A stretch of 64,000 bases of DNA, from contig NW_025335941.1 of the NCBI RefSeq assembly GCF_004798865.1, forward strand, positions 10,584,253 to 10,648,252, given 5' to 3'. A model generated the notes under the pieces. It saw only the letters and a list, made by a program, of their open reading frames with translations. It was not told the DNA's origin and did no database searches. Made by a program: the position numbers and the translations under genes. The DNA is from Varanus komodoensis. Taxonomy: Eukaryota > Chordata > Lepidosauria > Squamata > Varanidae. Position 1 is the first letter of the stretch, and every line of letters starts with the position of its first letter. Below, in pieces: positions 46,791 to 60,100 of the stretch.

Positions 46791-47994
46791 CTTCAATGCT
46801 CTGCATTCTTCAGACATCTTATTACAAATAGATGTTTCCATCAGATTTTGTATTTTTGTTAATGAAAGTGCATAAGCGATCACTCTTTTTTGTAATTGTT
46901 AGATTCAAGACACTGATTGCCTTAAAGTTTCAAGGTACACATCCATCCAAACAGGGTATTTTTGTCTCTTAAATTTATGAAAACAAAATATCGGCTTAGA
47001 TCTAACTGCTGGCCTCTCCTAATATATTATTTCCTCGAAGAGTTGATTAGATGCAGAGAAGGAATGTTCAAAGGAAACAGTTTTGCTTGTATATTTTGGC
47101 ATATTTGGCATCTCAATATTTGGGGCAACCTATAGCAACCCTTTTGATTTGCCATTTAGAGAAGACTATCTGATAGATAATGGGTTAAACCAAAGAAGGA
47201 GAAAGTAGTTACTGCTCTTTGGAGACAGAAGAAAGACTATAGTGTGTAGCTCAGAGAAGCCCAAGGCACTTTGAACATTTCACAAATTCTTTCCAAGAAA
47301 CAAAATGTCACTGAAGATGCTATTACAAAAGCATATTTGGGGATATTAAATAAGACTAGAGATGGTGTGAGTTGAAACTAATTTTGTTCAGCCCTGCACT
47401 ACAGATAGTTAGAAATAATTATAATTTGAATAACATTTTTTCAGCCTTAACATGGGTAGAATCCGGTGCATGCTTAGCAAGGACTATGTCTTCAAGAAAC
47501 TCATGACTGTCCTTCAAAAAAAAAAAAATCTCAGAAAAACAACGTAATCACTTGTACAAGACACAAATACGTTTCAGGATCGAGAAGCAGCCTCCCTCTG
47601 CCCCAAGGTTTTCTAACTCTAGGACAGAGGAGTGCATAGAAACTTGAAAGAGTGAGCGTGACACGCAAACGAAGCTTTCGGTAAAAAAAGAATGAAGAGC
47701 CTCCTGTGTCCATTACAGCTCCAGCATTGCAACTCTTAGCAGAACACCACCCCGAACCCCCGCTGTACACCTTGCACTGGAAGCTGGAGTGGAAAACTAT
47801 TCCGTTTTATTTCAGAAGTTCCCACGAGGCTTCCAAGAGCGCTTGACTTTCCCCGAAAAAGACTGCTTTCATTCTCTAATTAAAAAATCCTAAAAGGCCA
47901 AAGTCTACGTATGGCTGCAGTTCAGACAGCGCACAACTCTTTGCAGAACTATGGAAGAGCGGGCGTCCGGAGGCGTGCTACTTATTTCGGTCGG

Positions 47995-48002
47995 TGACGT
48001 CA
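47995..48002. promoter_or_regulatory. WDR4: CRE in the WDR4 core promoter
   Basis: Perfect TGACGTCA about 46 bp upstream of the preferred ATG and inside the CpG-rich block. In TATA-less promoters CREs usually lie just upstream of the start site, which argues for initiation downstream of here. Confidence 0.6.
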
Positions 48003-48026
48003 TCAAACGGCGACGGGTCTTGATGT

Positions 48027-48036
48027 CCCACGTGGG
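48027..48036. promoter_or_regulatory. WDR4: Palindromic E-box (CACGTG) at WDR4 start
   Basis: CCCACGTGGG, a canonical MYC/USF-class E-box, immediately before the preferred ATG. It may fall in the first exon. Confidence 0.55.
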
Positions 48037-48040
48037 TCTG

Positions 48041-48168
48041 ATGGCAGGCATGGAAGCAACTGATGTTCCTGGATCTTCTAGTCCCAAGCCGGGGCTGGCG
48101 ATCTGCGGGGACTTGATGGTGGCCACCGGCGGGACTAAGTTCTTGGCCGCTCGCTTTAAAGAGCCCAG
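48041..48168 (+). CDS. WDR4: WDR4 exon 1
   Basis: Reads [42 protein letters not shown] and two bases of Ser. Donor CCCAG|GTGAGT. The second ATG at 48050 has G at -3 and +4. The frame is also open back to an ATG at 47951. Confidence 0.9.
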
Positions 48169-51100
48169 GTGAGTGAAATGGAGCCGAAGAATGTTGCTTT
48201 AGATACTGCATGTGGAGAGATCGTGGAAGTCGAGGGGAGTGTGTGTGTAAATGTAGACAGCCGGGAAAGCATGCCTGTCAGTGTCGTTTCCCGCTCATTT
48301 GCAACGTCTCTGGGCTACGACAGCAGCCGGGAAAGGAGTAAATTGTATGTTTCAACTCTGATGAGTTCTTCCTTAGCAGTGCTTTAGTTTCCCCTTGTCC
48401 AAGAATGAATCCACCTCCCTCTTCGGGACCAAGTGTGGAACCAGCTCTTTTCAAAATGAACAGAATGGTGATTTTAATTCTCGTTGGTAATTATATGGGC
48501 ATTGTCTTAGGGTAGCCTCTAACATCTCACACCAGATGTGTTAATTGGTTTGCCTGGTGCCAGCACATTTTTATTTACCAGCAACAACTGCTCTGTGAAT
48601 GACCACTGTTAGTAATGTGATTGTCACCATCAGTACTTTCTGTATTAAATTCCTCTCTGATCTCACTTTTTACAAGCCTACCCTATCCCACCCATAATAT
48701 AAACTTGGAACTCTGTATAACGCTCTGCACTTCTGATAAACATCTCCACAATAATTTATTCTACTATAAATTTATCAGGTTTTAGGGTGGAATTTGACTC
48801 TTTGTTGATTATGTAGTCACTGAGTTGTTCGTGGGTTAAACTAATGTAATGGCTCAGGGTTATGCTGAATCCCTTTGTAAATGGGTTAACATATACAGTT
48901 AAATCTCTTTGGCTGATGTACTTTGGAGAAAAACATTCATTTATGTTTTGAAGGAGAGGGAAACAAATGTATAGGAAGCTAAGGGAAGCATTGTACATCC
49001 CTTAGCTTGCATCAGTAGGGACCATTTCAGAAATGAAATGCTGCCTTATTAGGATGAAAGAGATGGGGAACTTCTCTCAAATATTATAGATGATCAGCAC
49101 TGAAAAGAGCCAACACAGTGTTTTCTTCCTTTAATTTTCACACACTTTCTGCCTTCTTGTAGTCACTTGGAGTGAAATGTTTTATTTATTTAGAGTTTTT
49201 GTATGCTGTCCCATTGCTTGTAGCCCCAGGACGGCTTACATAAATAAATAAACGTGATACAAAATACAATTAAAATCTGGAAACACCCTGGCTGCACAAT
49301 TAAAACCTATAGATATTAAGTGTTGTTAAAATATTTTTTAAATAAAAAGGTCTTAGCCTGGCGCCGAAAAACAAATATGGACGGCGCCAGGCGGACCTCT
49401 CTGGGGAGCGCATTCCACAGATGGGGCGCCACTGCAGAGAAAGCCCTCCTCTGGGTACTTTGCCTCCTGATGTCTCTCCCGGAGGGCTCCCAGAGGAGAG
49501 CCTCTGCTGTTGATCTCAAGGCGGGAGGGCAAATAAGGAAGCAGGCATTCCTTTAGGTATCCATGTCCCAAGCCGTTAAGGGCTTTGTAGGTGATAACCA
49601 GCACCTTGAATTGAGCCCGGACTTCGATGGGGAGCCAGTGAAGCTGGTAGAGGACTGGGGTTATGTGAGAGTAACGCTCAGTCCCCGTCAGCAACCTGGC
49701 TGCTCTGTTTTGCACCATCTGAAGTATCCGCACTGTCTACAAGGGCAGCCCCACGTACAGCGTGTTACAGTAGTCCAATCGGGAAGTAACCAGTGCATGC
49801 ATCACTGTCGCTAGGCAGTCATCCTCCAGGTAGGGATGCAGCTGATGGATTAGCCGAAGCTGAAGGAAATTACCCATTGCTTTACCATATATATGTGAAC
49901 ACTGGGATTTCAGGATATTATTTATTATATTTATATTCTGCTTTTTCTTCCAATGAACCCAAGGTGGCATACATAATCCTCTACATTTTATCCTTGCAGT
50001 AGTTCTCTGAGGTAAGACAGGCCAAGAGACTATTACTGAGGAACTAGAGCCCAGATCTCCCCAGTCCAGTTCATTAGCCAAACCACTATCCCACATAGTG
50101 TAATGTAATACACTGATTTATTTCTAGTCAATCAATTTATGTAGACTATGTATTGTCAATTCTAAGAATAGCTCTCTGCTACTGTTGTGGAGCCCTGTGT
50201 TGAAAATTTCTCATGATTGCTGTGCAGGCCCCTTAAATGGATGGATTCTGTAAATTCCTTGGGATTCATAACTACACTCCCACTGATGTGCAGTCTCTCC
50301 AAAGCACTTTGCTATGATTACAGACCACATTGTTCCATTAAAGTCTACCGACTTAGACCTACTTATCTGGGAATAAGCTAAGAGAAGCTCTACATATCTC
50401 AGGGTTGAGTTTGGAAGGGAGATAACTTTTTATCTCCCCCTTTTCCAACCACTAAAAGCAACAAATACAAACACATTTGGTTATATTTTCTGTTCAGCAT
50501 AGTACTTTTTTACTAATGCAAAAACTTGCAAAGACATGTAGGATATACTTTAACCACGAAAATTACTCATATGTGTATAGGTATGAATGTAGGTGTTCTT
50601 TCCTGGTATTTTGTGAATTGTATCATTTGTGATCATGAAAGACTATAATTTTGAAGCTATGGGCTAAAAAGACTTGGGGGTATGGGGAGAGATAAAATAT
50701 TGTATAGCACAGTTGAGCCTGCTACCATAGGATAGTATTGATTACATGTATATATATTCTCTTAATTTCCAGCAAAGATGACCTTTTCATTTATGACTGC
50801 ACCACAAGCAAAGAGCTGCAGGACAATCAAGGGTGAGACTGTTTAAATTCTCTTTTATGTGAAATAGCCTTTCCATTGCAGGTTTTTTATGCTGATACTC
50901 TTGGGGATATGATTTTACCTCTGTTAGAAAAGTAGAGAAATGTTTGCCTGTAGGTGAGAGAAATCTCCCCAGTTTGCTGTATCGTTTGCTCCACCAGTAC
51001 ATCATATAAAATACAAAGATGAATCAAGGAACTTAAATTGTTTATATGGAAGGAATATTTTTATGATTTTCTTTCCTTGTTAATTGCACCCTCGTGGAAG

Positions 51101-54100
51101 TGAGTATCCTCCAAAGTAATAGAAACATGATTCTCTACTGGCTAATTTTATGGGTTCTGTACTAAAGTCATGTATTGATAACACCTGTTGGACGCCAAGC
51201 CTGGTGTTGATAATTTGAACCACATTCTTCTTTGTCTCTTTTTATTATTAGAAAGGATGGAAAGTCAGCAGGTAAAGCAAGTAGTGAGATCCTTGCCTCT
51301 GCATTCTCTTCATCAGGAACTTACTTTGCTCTGACAGATGACAACAAACAACTGATTCTTTTTCGAGCAAAGCCTTGTTGGGAATGTCTGAGTATAAGGT
51401 ATGGAGAGGAAGATATTTTGGGGAAAATCTTTGAATTGTACCTAAGTGTGCCATTCTGCAATCAGGGCTGCCACCAAACGATGCCACAAGTAGCTTACCC
51501 TGCCTAGCTGTCTGATAGTGATTCTGTTTGTATCCAAAGGACAAAAGCATCTTTCTTCACTTCCCTAAGCCTTCTTTTCCCAAATTTCGTGAGCTCCAGG
51601 GCCTTTTAAGTTTTCCTTCACTTGCTTTTTTATTGTACTTGGATGCCCCTGTGCTGGATTGTAACCTTTCATAATATGTTTTCCTATACCCCTTCTCTCT
51701 AAAAGGATAGAGAGCACTATTGGTGTGAAAACTTGTAGTGGCAGAACATTACCTATATATTATATTTATGCCATTCCCTTCCTTAAAGGACATGGTATAC
51801 ATGAGGTATTATCCTTTTTTATCTTAGGCATCATCTGGTGAAATAGGTTAAGCTGACATATTGAACAACCAAAAGCACCCAGGTCTCTCTGACCTTAGTC
51901 TGATTTTTCTATCATTACAACATAATTGGTTTCTTTCTCAACTCATAAAGGACTCTATATTAAACAGGTGTTCTAAATCTAATAAAAGATTAATCAGCTT
52001 TAGCTCTGGTTAACTTTTATGCTGGTTTTAGCACCTGAAGGAACTCTTTGGATTTTGATCCTAGTACATGATATCTGTTTTTAACCTATTCTGTTACTCA
52101 GTCCCTCCAGTATGAAGAACATGGATACCTTTTGGTGGGAGAAAGTTTGTTGTACACAAATGTCTGTGATTTGGTACAAGTTCAGCACATTGCTGATTTT
52201 TTTCAGTTGCTACAGCACAAAAAATATACGGGTTGGATCCTTTGGAAAAAGGTTTGCTGGCTCCACAGTTAGTGATCCCTGAAGTGGAAAAATAAAGTCT
52301 ACCCTTCCAGAGAGAAATTTTGGCCCCAATTGTGTCGATTTGTCTTTTCAGATCTGTTGTTAGAAGGTGTACTTCCCTGATTATAACAGCGGCAGAAGAT
52401 AAGATTCTGGTTGCTGACAAATCTGGTGATGTTTATTCCTTCTCAATCACAGAACCAGAAAATGCAGGAACAATTGAACTTGGACACTTATCCCTTCTCT
52501 TGGATGTGGTGTGTATGCAATTTCTGACTTGATACTATATTTAAAGAAGATTTTTAAGTTTTTCACGGTTAGTCTTTGAGATACTGAAACATTGCTTTTT
52601 TCCATTACCAAATCAGTTGTTAAAAAGAAGATAGGATGCAGAAGCAGAAAGTGATTATTTGTGTAATATTTGAATATGCTCAGAGATTCCAAATTCCTTA
52701 ATTGTTCTTGTGTTCATGTACTGAACCAGTTCCATGGGCCAGTGTGTTCATGCAAACCCCCCCCCCCCCCAAATTATCCAATCACTCCTCATTTTCCTTG
52801 GGTACAGAATCATTCACAGAAATGTCACCTGCATGTGGTGGCCAGCCACTCCTGTGATATCAGTGGCTGACATTTCTTTCACCTTTGATTATTGAAATTG
52901 CTTCCAGCTGCTATTTTTTATATTGTCGAACTGCTTCAGTCATGCTGATCCATGAGATTCCATATTTGGTGTACCTGGAGGGTTTGTCTGGAGAAGTTGC
53001 TTGCATGGACCAGCCACAAAGATACATCTGTACAGGACTGTTTTCAGAAATCATGTGGATCAGAGTGACGAGCTTTTGAGGGAGAGCTATTTCCTAGGGA
53101 TTTGCTTTGACAGTGAGTTATTCTTCCTTCCAGTATTGATTAATAATATCACGATGATGGATAATACCAATAATAATGCTAATCCAGGTTTCTTATTTCC
53201 ACCTCTGTGGAAAATACAGTGTACATGTCAATGTTTCCATAGCAAGTTTGTTTAACAGCCAATTGTTTAGCTACCTGCAGCCTGTAAGGATTGTCTTCAG
53301 GCAACAGGCTAGAAAAACTTCTAAGTTGAAGATAATTTTTCAGGCCATCAATGTGTCCTAAATAGCAGGCAAGTGTGAACAAATAGATTGATAAATGTGT
53401 TGTGAGCCAGCAACTTTGCTGACTTATGTTTGAGACTAAATATGAAACCAAATGAAAGTGCGCCCCACTTAGGTGTTCAAAACTGAGCACAGTAAATGTG
53501 TGAGGAGCTGAAGTGTGCTAGCCATGGCATTCCCCTTCACACAGGAGAGTCTCTTGGAAAGTTGTTTTCCTTGCATAAAGGAGAGCATAAATGGGGCTCT
53601 CTCTTTCCTCATGGCTTCACTAAACTCAGTTTTAGAGCACCTGAGAATGGGTCTACTGTGCAACTAGTCTGCGTGTGATTGTGTTTAGGCACGTGAATGC
53701 AGGCTCCAAAATGTCATGGGCTGTTTTATGGTGACTTGACTTTTGTCATTAGGCACTGAGTCCTGATGACCGGTACATCCTAACTGCTGACCGTGATGAG
53801 AAGATCCGAGTTAGTTTGATTAGAGAGCCATATAACATTGTGTCCTTCTGCCTGGGCCACCGAGAGTAAGTGCAGCTATAAAAAGCTTCCCACAGGATTA
53901 AAAGGAAAGAGCTTGCTGTTTACAAGGGTGGTAGAAGGGGAACTAGGAAGTTCAGTGCTGCATAATGGGTCAGCTTACCTGCAGCGAGCTTTTAAGGAGC
54001 CTGAAGATCACTCCCCTAGCTCTGGTTCTGTCAAGTAGCAGCTGGGCTGAATTGCTGAGACACATTTAGAAAAGCAAGTGATGATGCTGGTGCTCCTCTC

Positions 54101-57100
54101 CTGGATTGTTTCAGAAAGGAGGTGGAAGATCACATGTTGGGGATCATTTTGATACCTCAACATTTCTGCAATAGAGGTAAGCTGCTACTAGGCAAAATCA
54201 CTTCTCCTTCAGGGCCCAGCTCTCATTTTTCTCTTTCTTTTCTTCCCTTCTTGCTGCCTGCCGCAGGGCTAAGCCAAATAGGAGTCACACAAAACTGTGG
54301 CTCATGGAAGGAGCAGCCGTTTGAGCACAGAGCTGCAGCTAATATCTACGTGTATGTCCTGCCTCGGGATGAAGCTCCCTACCCTCCCTCTCTCATGCGT
54401 TTTTATTTTTGTTTGTGCTTACTTGTGCACTTGTCCCCTCTCTCTCCTGCTTTGTGAGCAAATACACACAGAAGGATAAGAGGTGTCCCATTACTCCCCA
54501 CACACACACAGACCGGTGGGATTTAGCACCTCTGTGTTGATCAAAAGCCATGTCAGTGGGCACCTGATCTGCTTTCATTATTGGATAAATGTTGGTCCCT
54601 GTAAATATTAGCCCTCTGGAATCAGTCCTTCTTTATAGTTGGGTCTTGAGCCCTCTAAGCTTTTTAGTAAAGAGTGATACTAGTAGAAATATTTTGGGTA
54701 AATGGTGACTAGGTGTTATATCCAGACATTCTATATATTCTATATATATGTGCACTGAGATGATACTTGAGCTCCAACAATCACATCTGATAGTGGGATA
54801 AGAAGGAAGCCTGTATTTTGCCATGACATTGCCTTCATCTTAAGCATTTGTAGCTTTGTTAAATGATACCTGCAAAATTGTACAAAATACATTGCTTAGT
54901 TGATTATCTGCCTAATAAAAGGTGACTGTCTTTTTAACACGTTTTCTATATGAGTATAATGTTCCTGTTAATCACTTGATTAAAAATTCCTTTCTTAACC
55001 AGAGCAGCACTGTGGTGGTCGACCATATAGTTCTGCATCCCCTTTTGGGTAGCTATCATGGTAGCACTGGCAGGACAGTTTCATTAGAGATGGGTGTTAC
55101 TCACTTCAAGACTCCAGCTGAGTGCCAAATTACCTACGTGGCTGGACCCGGTTGTATGGATTTTGTTGAATCTGTTCTGCCAGTGTTTCTGTGATTGTCA
55201 GGTGCCTTCTGTTTCATCATCTGTTCATTGACAGAAGCAGTGGGGTTTTAGTAATATACTGGAATTTTATCCCCTTTGTACAAGTGTACATTAGCCCAAG
55301 TGCACATTTGGCCAAAACTTCCCACCCAAAGTTAAAAGACAGCAGCATGCCGCTGCAACTCAGAAAAAGCTGGTCTGTTGAAGAATCTGTGGGGTGGATC
55401 TGTGGAAATCCAAATGCATTAGAAGCCATTGCTGACTATGGATATATCAATTTGCTAACAATGATGCTCTCTGAAACAGAACAGAGAATGAGTGTCTAAA
55501 GCCATTCCAGCTGTATTTTATTACAGCCTGCTCGAATGGACCTTTTGGTGTGCCTTGAATAAGCCAGAAACCAGACAAAGCCTTCTTAGCACAATAACTG
55601 TGTCCATGTGGAGGATTTTCCCCCTAATATGCTAGATAAGATTCTGACCCCATCCCCTGTGCAGCCTTATATGTTGCTATGGTGATGTGTAACCTCACAC
55701 TTGGCTATCTTTTGTTTTCCTTTATACTCTGTCATTTATATTCTTCCTAGATTTGTCAGCCGAATATTTGTGATACCAAACTACCCAGGTCTTCTTTTAT
55801 CAGCTTCTGGGGTATGTATATTTCTTGGAGACAATCTAAAACTGGAATTTTTGAAAATAGATATTTTTCCCCTTTTTTATGGGCAATTGCTCATGCTCCT
55901 TCTCAGACACTTTTCTAGAGTATCTGAATCACCATTTCAGAAAAGTAGAGAAAAACAGCTTTCTCTGTTCCCTGTTTTGGATCACATATAATTTATTTCT
56001 TGGGAACTCCTTAAATACAGCAGATGCTTTTAATGCACACTGCTCTATGCATGTGTTACAATTCAAAGTTGATCTAAGAATAGGTCTTTAAACCTCATTG
56101 TGTGTGTGCAGGTACATGATAAAGAAAATGATTGAAACTCATGGCTGTCTTCTCAGCAGAAATGGTATTAATCTGCCCCTCTCTTAAATCCTTCAGGACT
56201 GTACATTGAGGCTCTGGGAATACAGAAGTGGGAAAGAAGTGCATTGCTGTCAACTGAATACGCTGAATAAATGTGAAACCACCAAAAATGAGAAGGTAAT
56301 TTGATTAATGCCCACATGCATCATAACTGGGCACCAGAAAGATTACATATGCATTCGCTCCTTGTTTTTTCCTGTATGTCTGTTCCAATCATCTGAAACC
56401 TGCTTTCAGAATGGTTGTTTTTTGGATTGAACTTTTAAACAGCATGAACTGAGAGTACACTTAAAACAATAAAAATCCCTTGTTACCATTGTAGAATTAA
56501 TTTTTCTATTGTTTAAATTTTAAACTATAGAAAGACTAATTCTAGAAAAGTAATGGGGGCTTTTTATTGTTCCGCAAACTGATTTGTAAAAGTAAGGCAA
56601 ATCATTCAGTCACCCAAAATGAAAGAGAGGTGTCTAATTTAAAACTATTCTGCTGTTCGGAAAAAAATAGTTGTCCCTAAAAAATTTCAGAAGTTAGGAG
56701 TCTCCCAAATTTAAAATTGAGAAACACGCACATCATTTTGAGATGTGTAAACACTGATCACACTGCAGATATCTGAAAGTGCTTTGACTTGGTGATAGGG
56801 AGTTGAAGTTTTCACATTTTCAGACAACTGTGCATTGTTACATGCCTCTCTCTCTCTCTCTCTCTCTCTGTAATCTTGAATATAACATGGTCTCCCTCTT
56901 ACTTGGGGAAATGTGGGCTGATAAGGGACTATGAGCTTCCCCTCTTGGTTGGATGATTCTGGACGTTTTTGCAACCTCGGAATCTTACCACCATTGGCAA
57001 TCCTGTGCATTCTGTCCGGCCTTTCATCTGCTTGCCCTTGGTTCTGGACAAGTTTTGTGGGGACAGGTAGCTTGTGCATGATGCAGGAAACTCACAGTGA

Positions 57101-60100
57101 ATACTTTGATACCACTACTATTTCTGGATTTAGAATAAGACTTTGAATTCCGTATAAAAACTGTCTTTTCATTACCAACACCCCACCTCTTCCTCACCCC
57201 CCTTCCTGGTTTCCCCACAGATCTCTACTTTATGCAGATTCTGATTGTATTTCATTTTCCCTCTCCAGAAATATACTGTCTCAAGAATAACTTATTGCTG
57301 TGAAGGAAATTACATTGCCGTTTTATATGACCGGTAAGAGATATATGTATATAAAATCTGAAATTACTATAAGGGTGCTAGACAGTTGCATAATTTTATT
57401 GCTTTCTAGAGCATTTGGAAACAGACATTTCTGGAATGAAGCAAATCAGCAGAGCTTGCAGAAGGGAGCTGTATCCTGTCCTAATCTGAAAATGCTAGCT
57501 TGGCTGCAGTCCTATATACACTTACCTGGGTAGCCCTAATGATGCTGATTGTTTCTGCAAAGTATTCCCACAGTATCCATCTTCCAGCTTGACACTGTTG
57601 CTCAGACCCTCACTGACAAACAACACATCTCTCTGAAGCACAATGGCTGGGGCATTGCATTTGAGGAAACAGGCGGACTCTGGATTTTGCAGGAGAACAA
57701 GCAAACACCTCTTCTTTTTTACCAACCTGTGGATGGGCAGTGGCAGGTGAGGAGAGCCTTCTGGTTACAGTGGTCTATGTGCTTACCATGCTGTGCTCCG
57801 GAAGAGGCCTTCATGATACTAATGGAGTGATAGCCTGTGATCAATATACCGCAGTTCAAAGCCTTATCCTGATGATTCAGAAAACAGAGGCATAAAACTA
57901 AATTTGCTCTTTGAGAAGAAAGTGTGAGGACGAATGTTTGCTCCTTTTTCTGTTGTCGGTCTTCATTCATGAAAAGATGGAAGTCTTAAATGGTTCAGGG
58001 CAAACACAAAAGATTTTTTCCTAGTGGTGGTCTGTATATGGGGTTTCTGAGAGTCATTCTTCTCTTTTAGCCCGCTTCTGAAGAGAGAGGATTGATGAAA
58101 ATGCCCAAGTACATACATGACAACTGGACAATGTTTGAAGGTAAGAACGTTGAATGCAAAGTTCAAGAAAATTTCCTTCAAGTGAAGTGTTGGACTAGGA
58201 TTTATGTTTAAAGTATTGGTTCTTTGGGGAGGTCTGGTTGTGAGAAGGGCCTCACATGCGTGTCTGTTTTTACCTGTCCTATCTGGGTTGGATTCAGACT
58301 TAGAGTACACCCATTGAAGTCAGTGGCACAAGTTAGCTTTAGCTAACTTAAATTTCATTGATTTCAGTGGGCCTCTGAGCATGATTGAACATGATTCCAG
58401 CATACTGTCTGCTGAGTTTGGAACAACATACGGCATAAAGATTGCTATATATTATGTACTGGCAATCTTCATAAATCTTATAATGGTTCTCCAGTTGAGA
58501 AAACCAGTAAAGGTGAACAGTCTTCCAATTGCAGTATCTCCTGCCACCTTTCTTTGCTATTTCTAGGAGGAGAAATTCATTTGGTCTTACCTGATTACAC
58601 CCTATGAACCCAATACTCAGATTGAACCCCATCTATCCTGTGTAATTTGCGCTTTTCCCAATTTTATTCTGGCATTCTCCAATCAAAAATTGAATATGAA
58701 AATGTGCATATGAAGGTACACATGAATGCAAATATTAGTGAAAATGACATTAGAGATGCCTTTTAGGAAAATTGCTTGCAAAATGATGTATAACAGGCAA
58801 AACTGCATTAAAATATATGTATTAGGAGGAATGTACACACATTTTCATGGAAACTTGAAAAACTCTTCAATTGCAGGATGAACTGAACTTAAGACTGGAA
58901 AAATGGCAGACAGGGAGAAACAAACAAACGCAGATTTGAACACCCCTACTGTGTTCTGTGTACACCTAGGTTGGGCAGATCCCTGTGCTCAAGAGTCCAG
59001 TCCACTGCTCCACATGACTCTACATTTTAGGTCATGTCCGGAATCCCTGTGGACATTCCAAGTATCATCAGCAGATATGTCAGTGCAGAAAGTTATTGTG
59101 AGAAGTTTGAAAACCGCTTTTAAAATTGTTGTATTGGAGAGCTAGCTGTTTGATTGTTTTTGTTGCATCCTACTCTGAGCTTTTAGAATAATGTGGGACA
59201 AAAATCCACAAAAGAACAGTTGAATAATGTGAAAAGACAGTGGAATAGTTTTCTTAGATGACAAATTAGAACACTGTGAACAGATCCTAAGTGCATCAGC
59301 AGCTGGAGAAAGGCGGCCATTAAGATTACAGTGATTATTGTAGCTAATTAACACAAGGGAGCTTGGTTGATGATTCCTGTTCCAGATGCTTAATTTGTGT
59401 CTTTACCCCTATAGAAAAGGTAGTTATCCACATCTCTTAATTGTCAACATTTTAATAGCTTTTTCTTCCTCTTACCCAAGCTTTAATAGTCCTTCATCAG
59501 ATGATCACAATTCTCTTGTAACATATTGCGCAGGGGGTGGGAAGGGGATGAACTTTTGAATAATATATATTTTAATAAATGTTGCTAAACAAATTCAGCA
59601 CTGGTATAGTGTTGTCCAGTCAAATAGAAAGGCTAATAGATGAGTAGATTTGTTGATTTTCTCTGCTGAGGCAGATGAGTTTCTCTTTTCTAATGATAGC
59701 AGTTTTGACTTCTGTGGGGTGGCTGAACAAAGTACCAATTAATGACACATCAAAAACAAAATTAATCTTGCCACGGGATTTTGCATCTTGTGGTGCCTAC
59801 AATACCTCCCACATTATCTGTTATCATGGTTCAGGGACTAAACTAGTATGCCAATTAGTCCTACATAAAGTAGATAGTCTAACTTAGATCCCATTCATTT
59901 TAATGTGGCTAACATTGGCTAGTTATCCAAAAATCTGTCTGACAAAAGTTACCAAAAACAACCAAGCAATACCATAAATGAAATGTACAGTCTACAAGCA
60001 GTAAATGATAGCAGCTGAGTTAGTGAATTGTTACCACATAACTTTGTTTGCATTTTCTGCATATTCACAGTTGTCTTGACTTCTTTTGCTCAGCGTAAGA

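Larger units (their letters stand above)
44471..47994. other. Spacer between the divergent NDUFV3 and WDR4 promoters
   Basis: About 3.5 kb. It contains a half copy of palindromic family A (46756-46790) and an unassigned 205-codon ORF (45792-46409). The rest is unique AT-rich sequence. Confidence 0.75.
48169..50772 (+). other. WDR4: WDR4 intron 1
   Basis: About 2.6 kb, the first 150 bp still CpG-rich. It contains an antisense L2 LINE (49183-49905) directly followed by a CORE-SINE (49916-50100). Confidence 0.85.
50833..52351 (+). other. WDR4: WDR4 introns 2 and 3 region
   Basis: Introns 50833-51251 and 51399-52351. The latter includes an old minus-oriented CORE-SINE (51758-51935). Confidence 0.8.

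Noticed and set aside
54122-55499. ORFs in WDR4 intron 5
   Set aside because: They lie within a clean GT-AG intron between conserved exons, with no domain or repeat identity.
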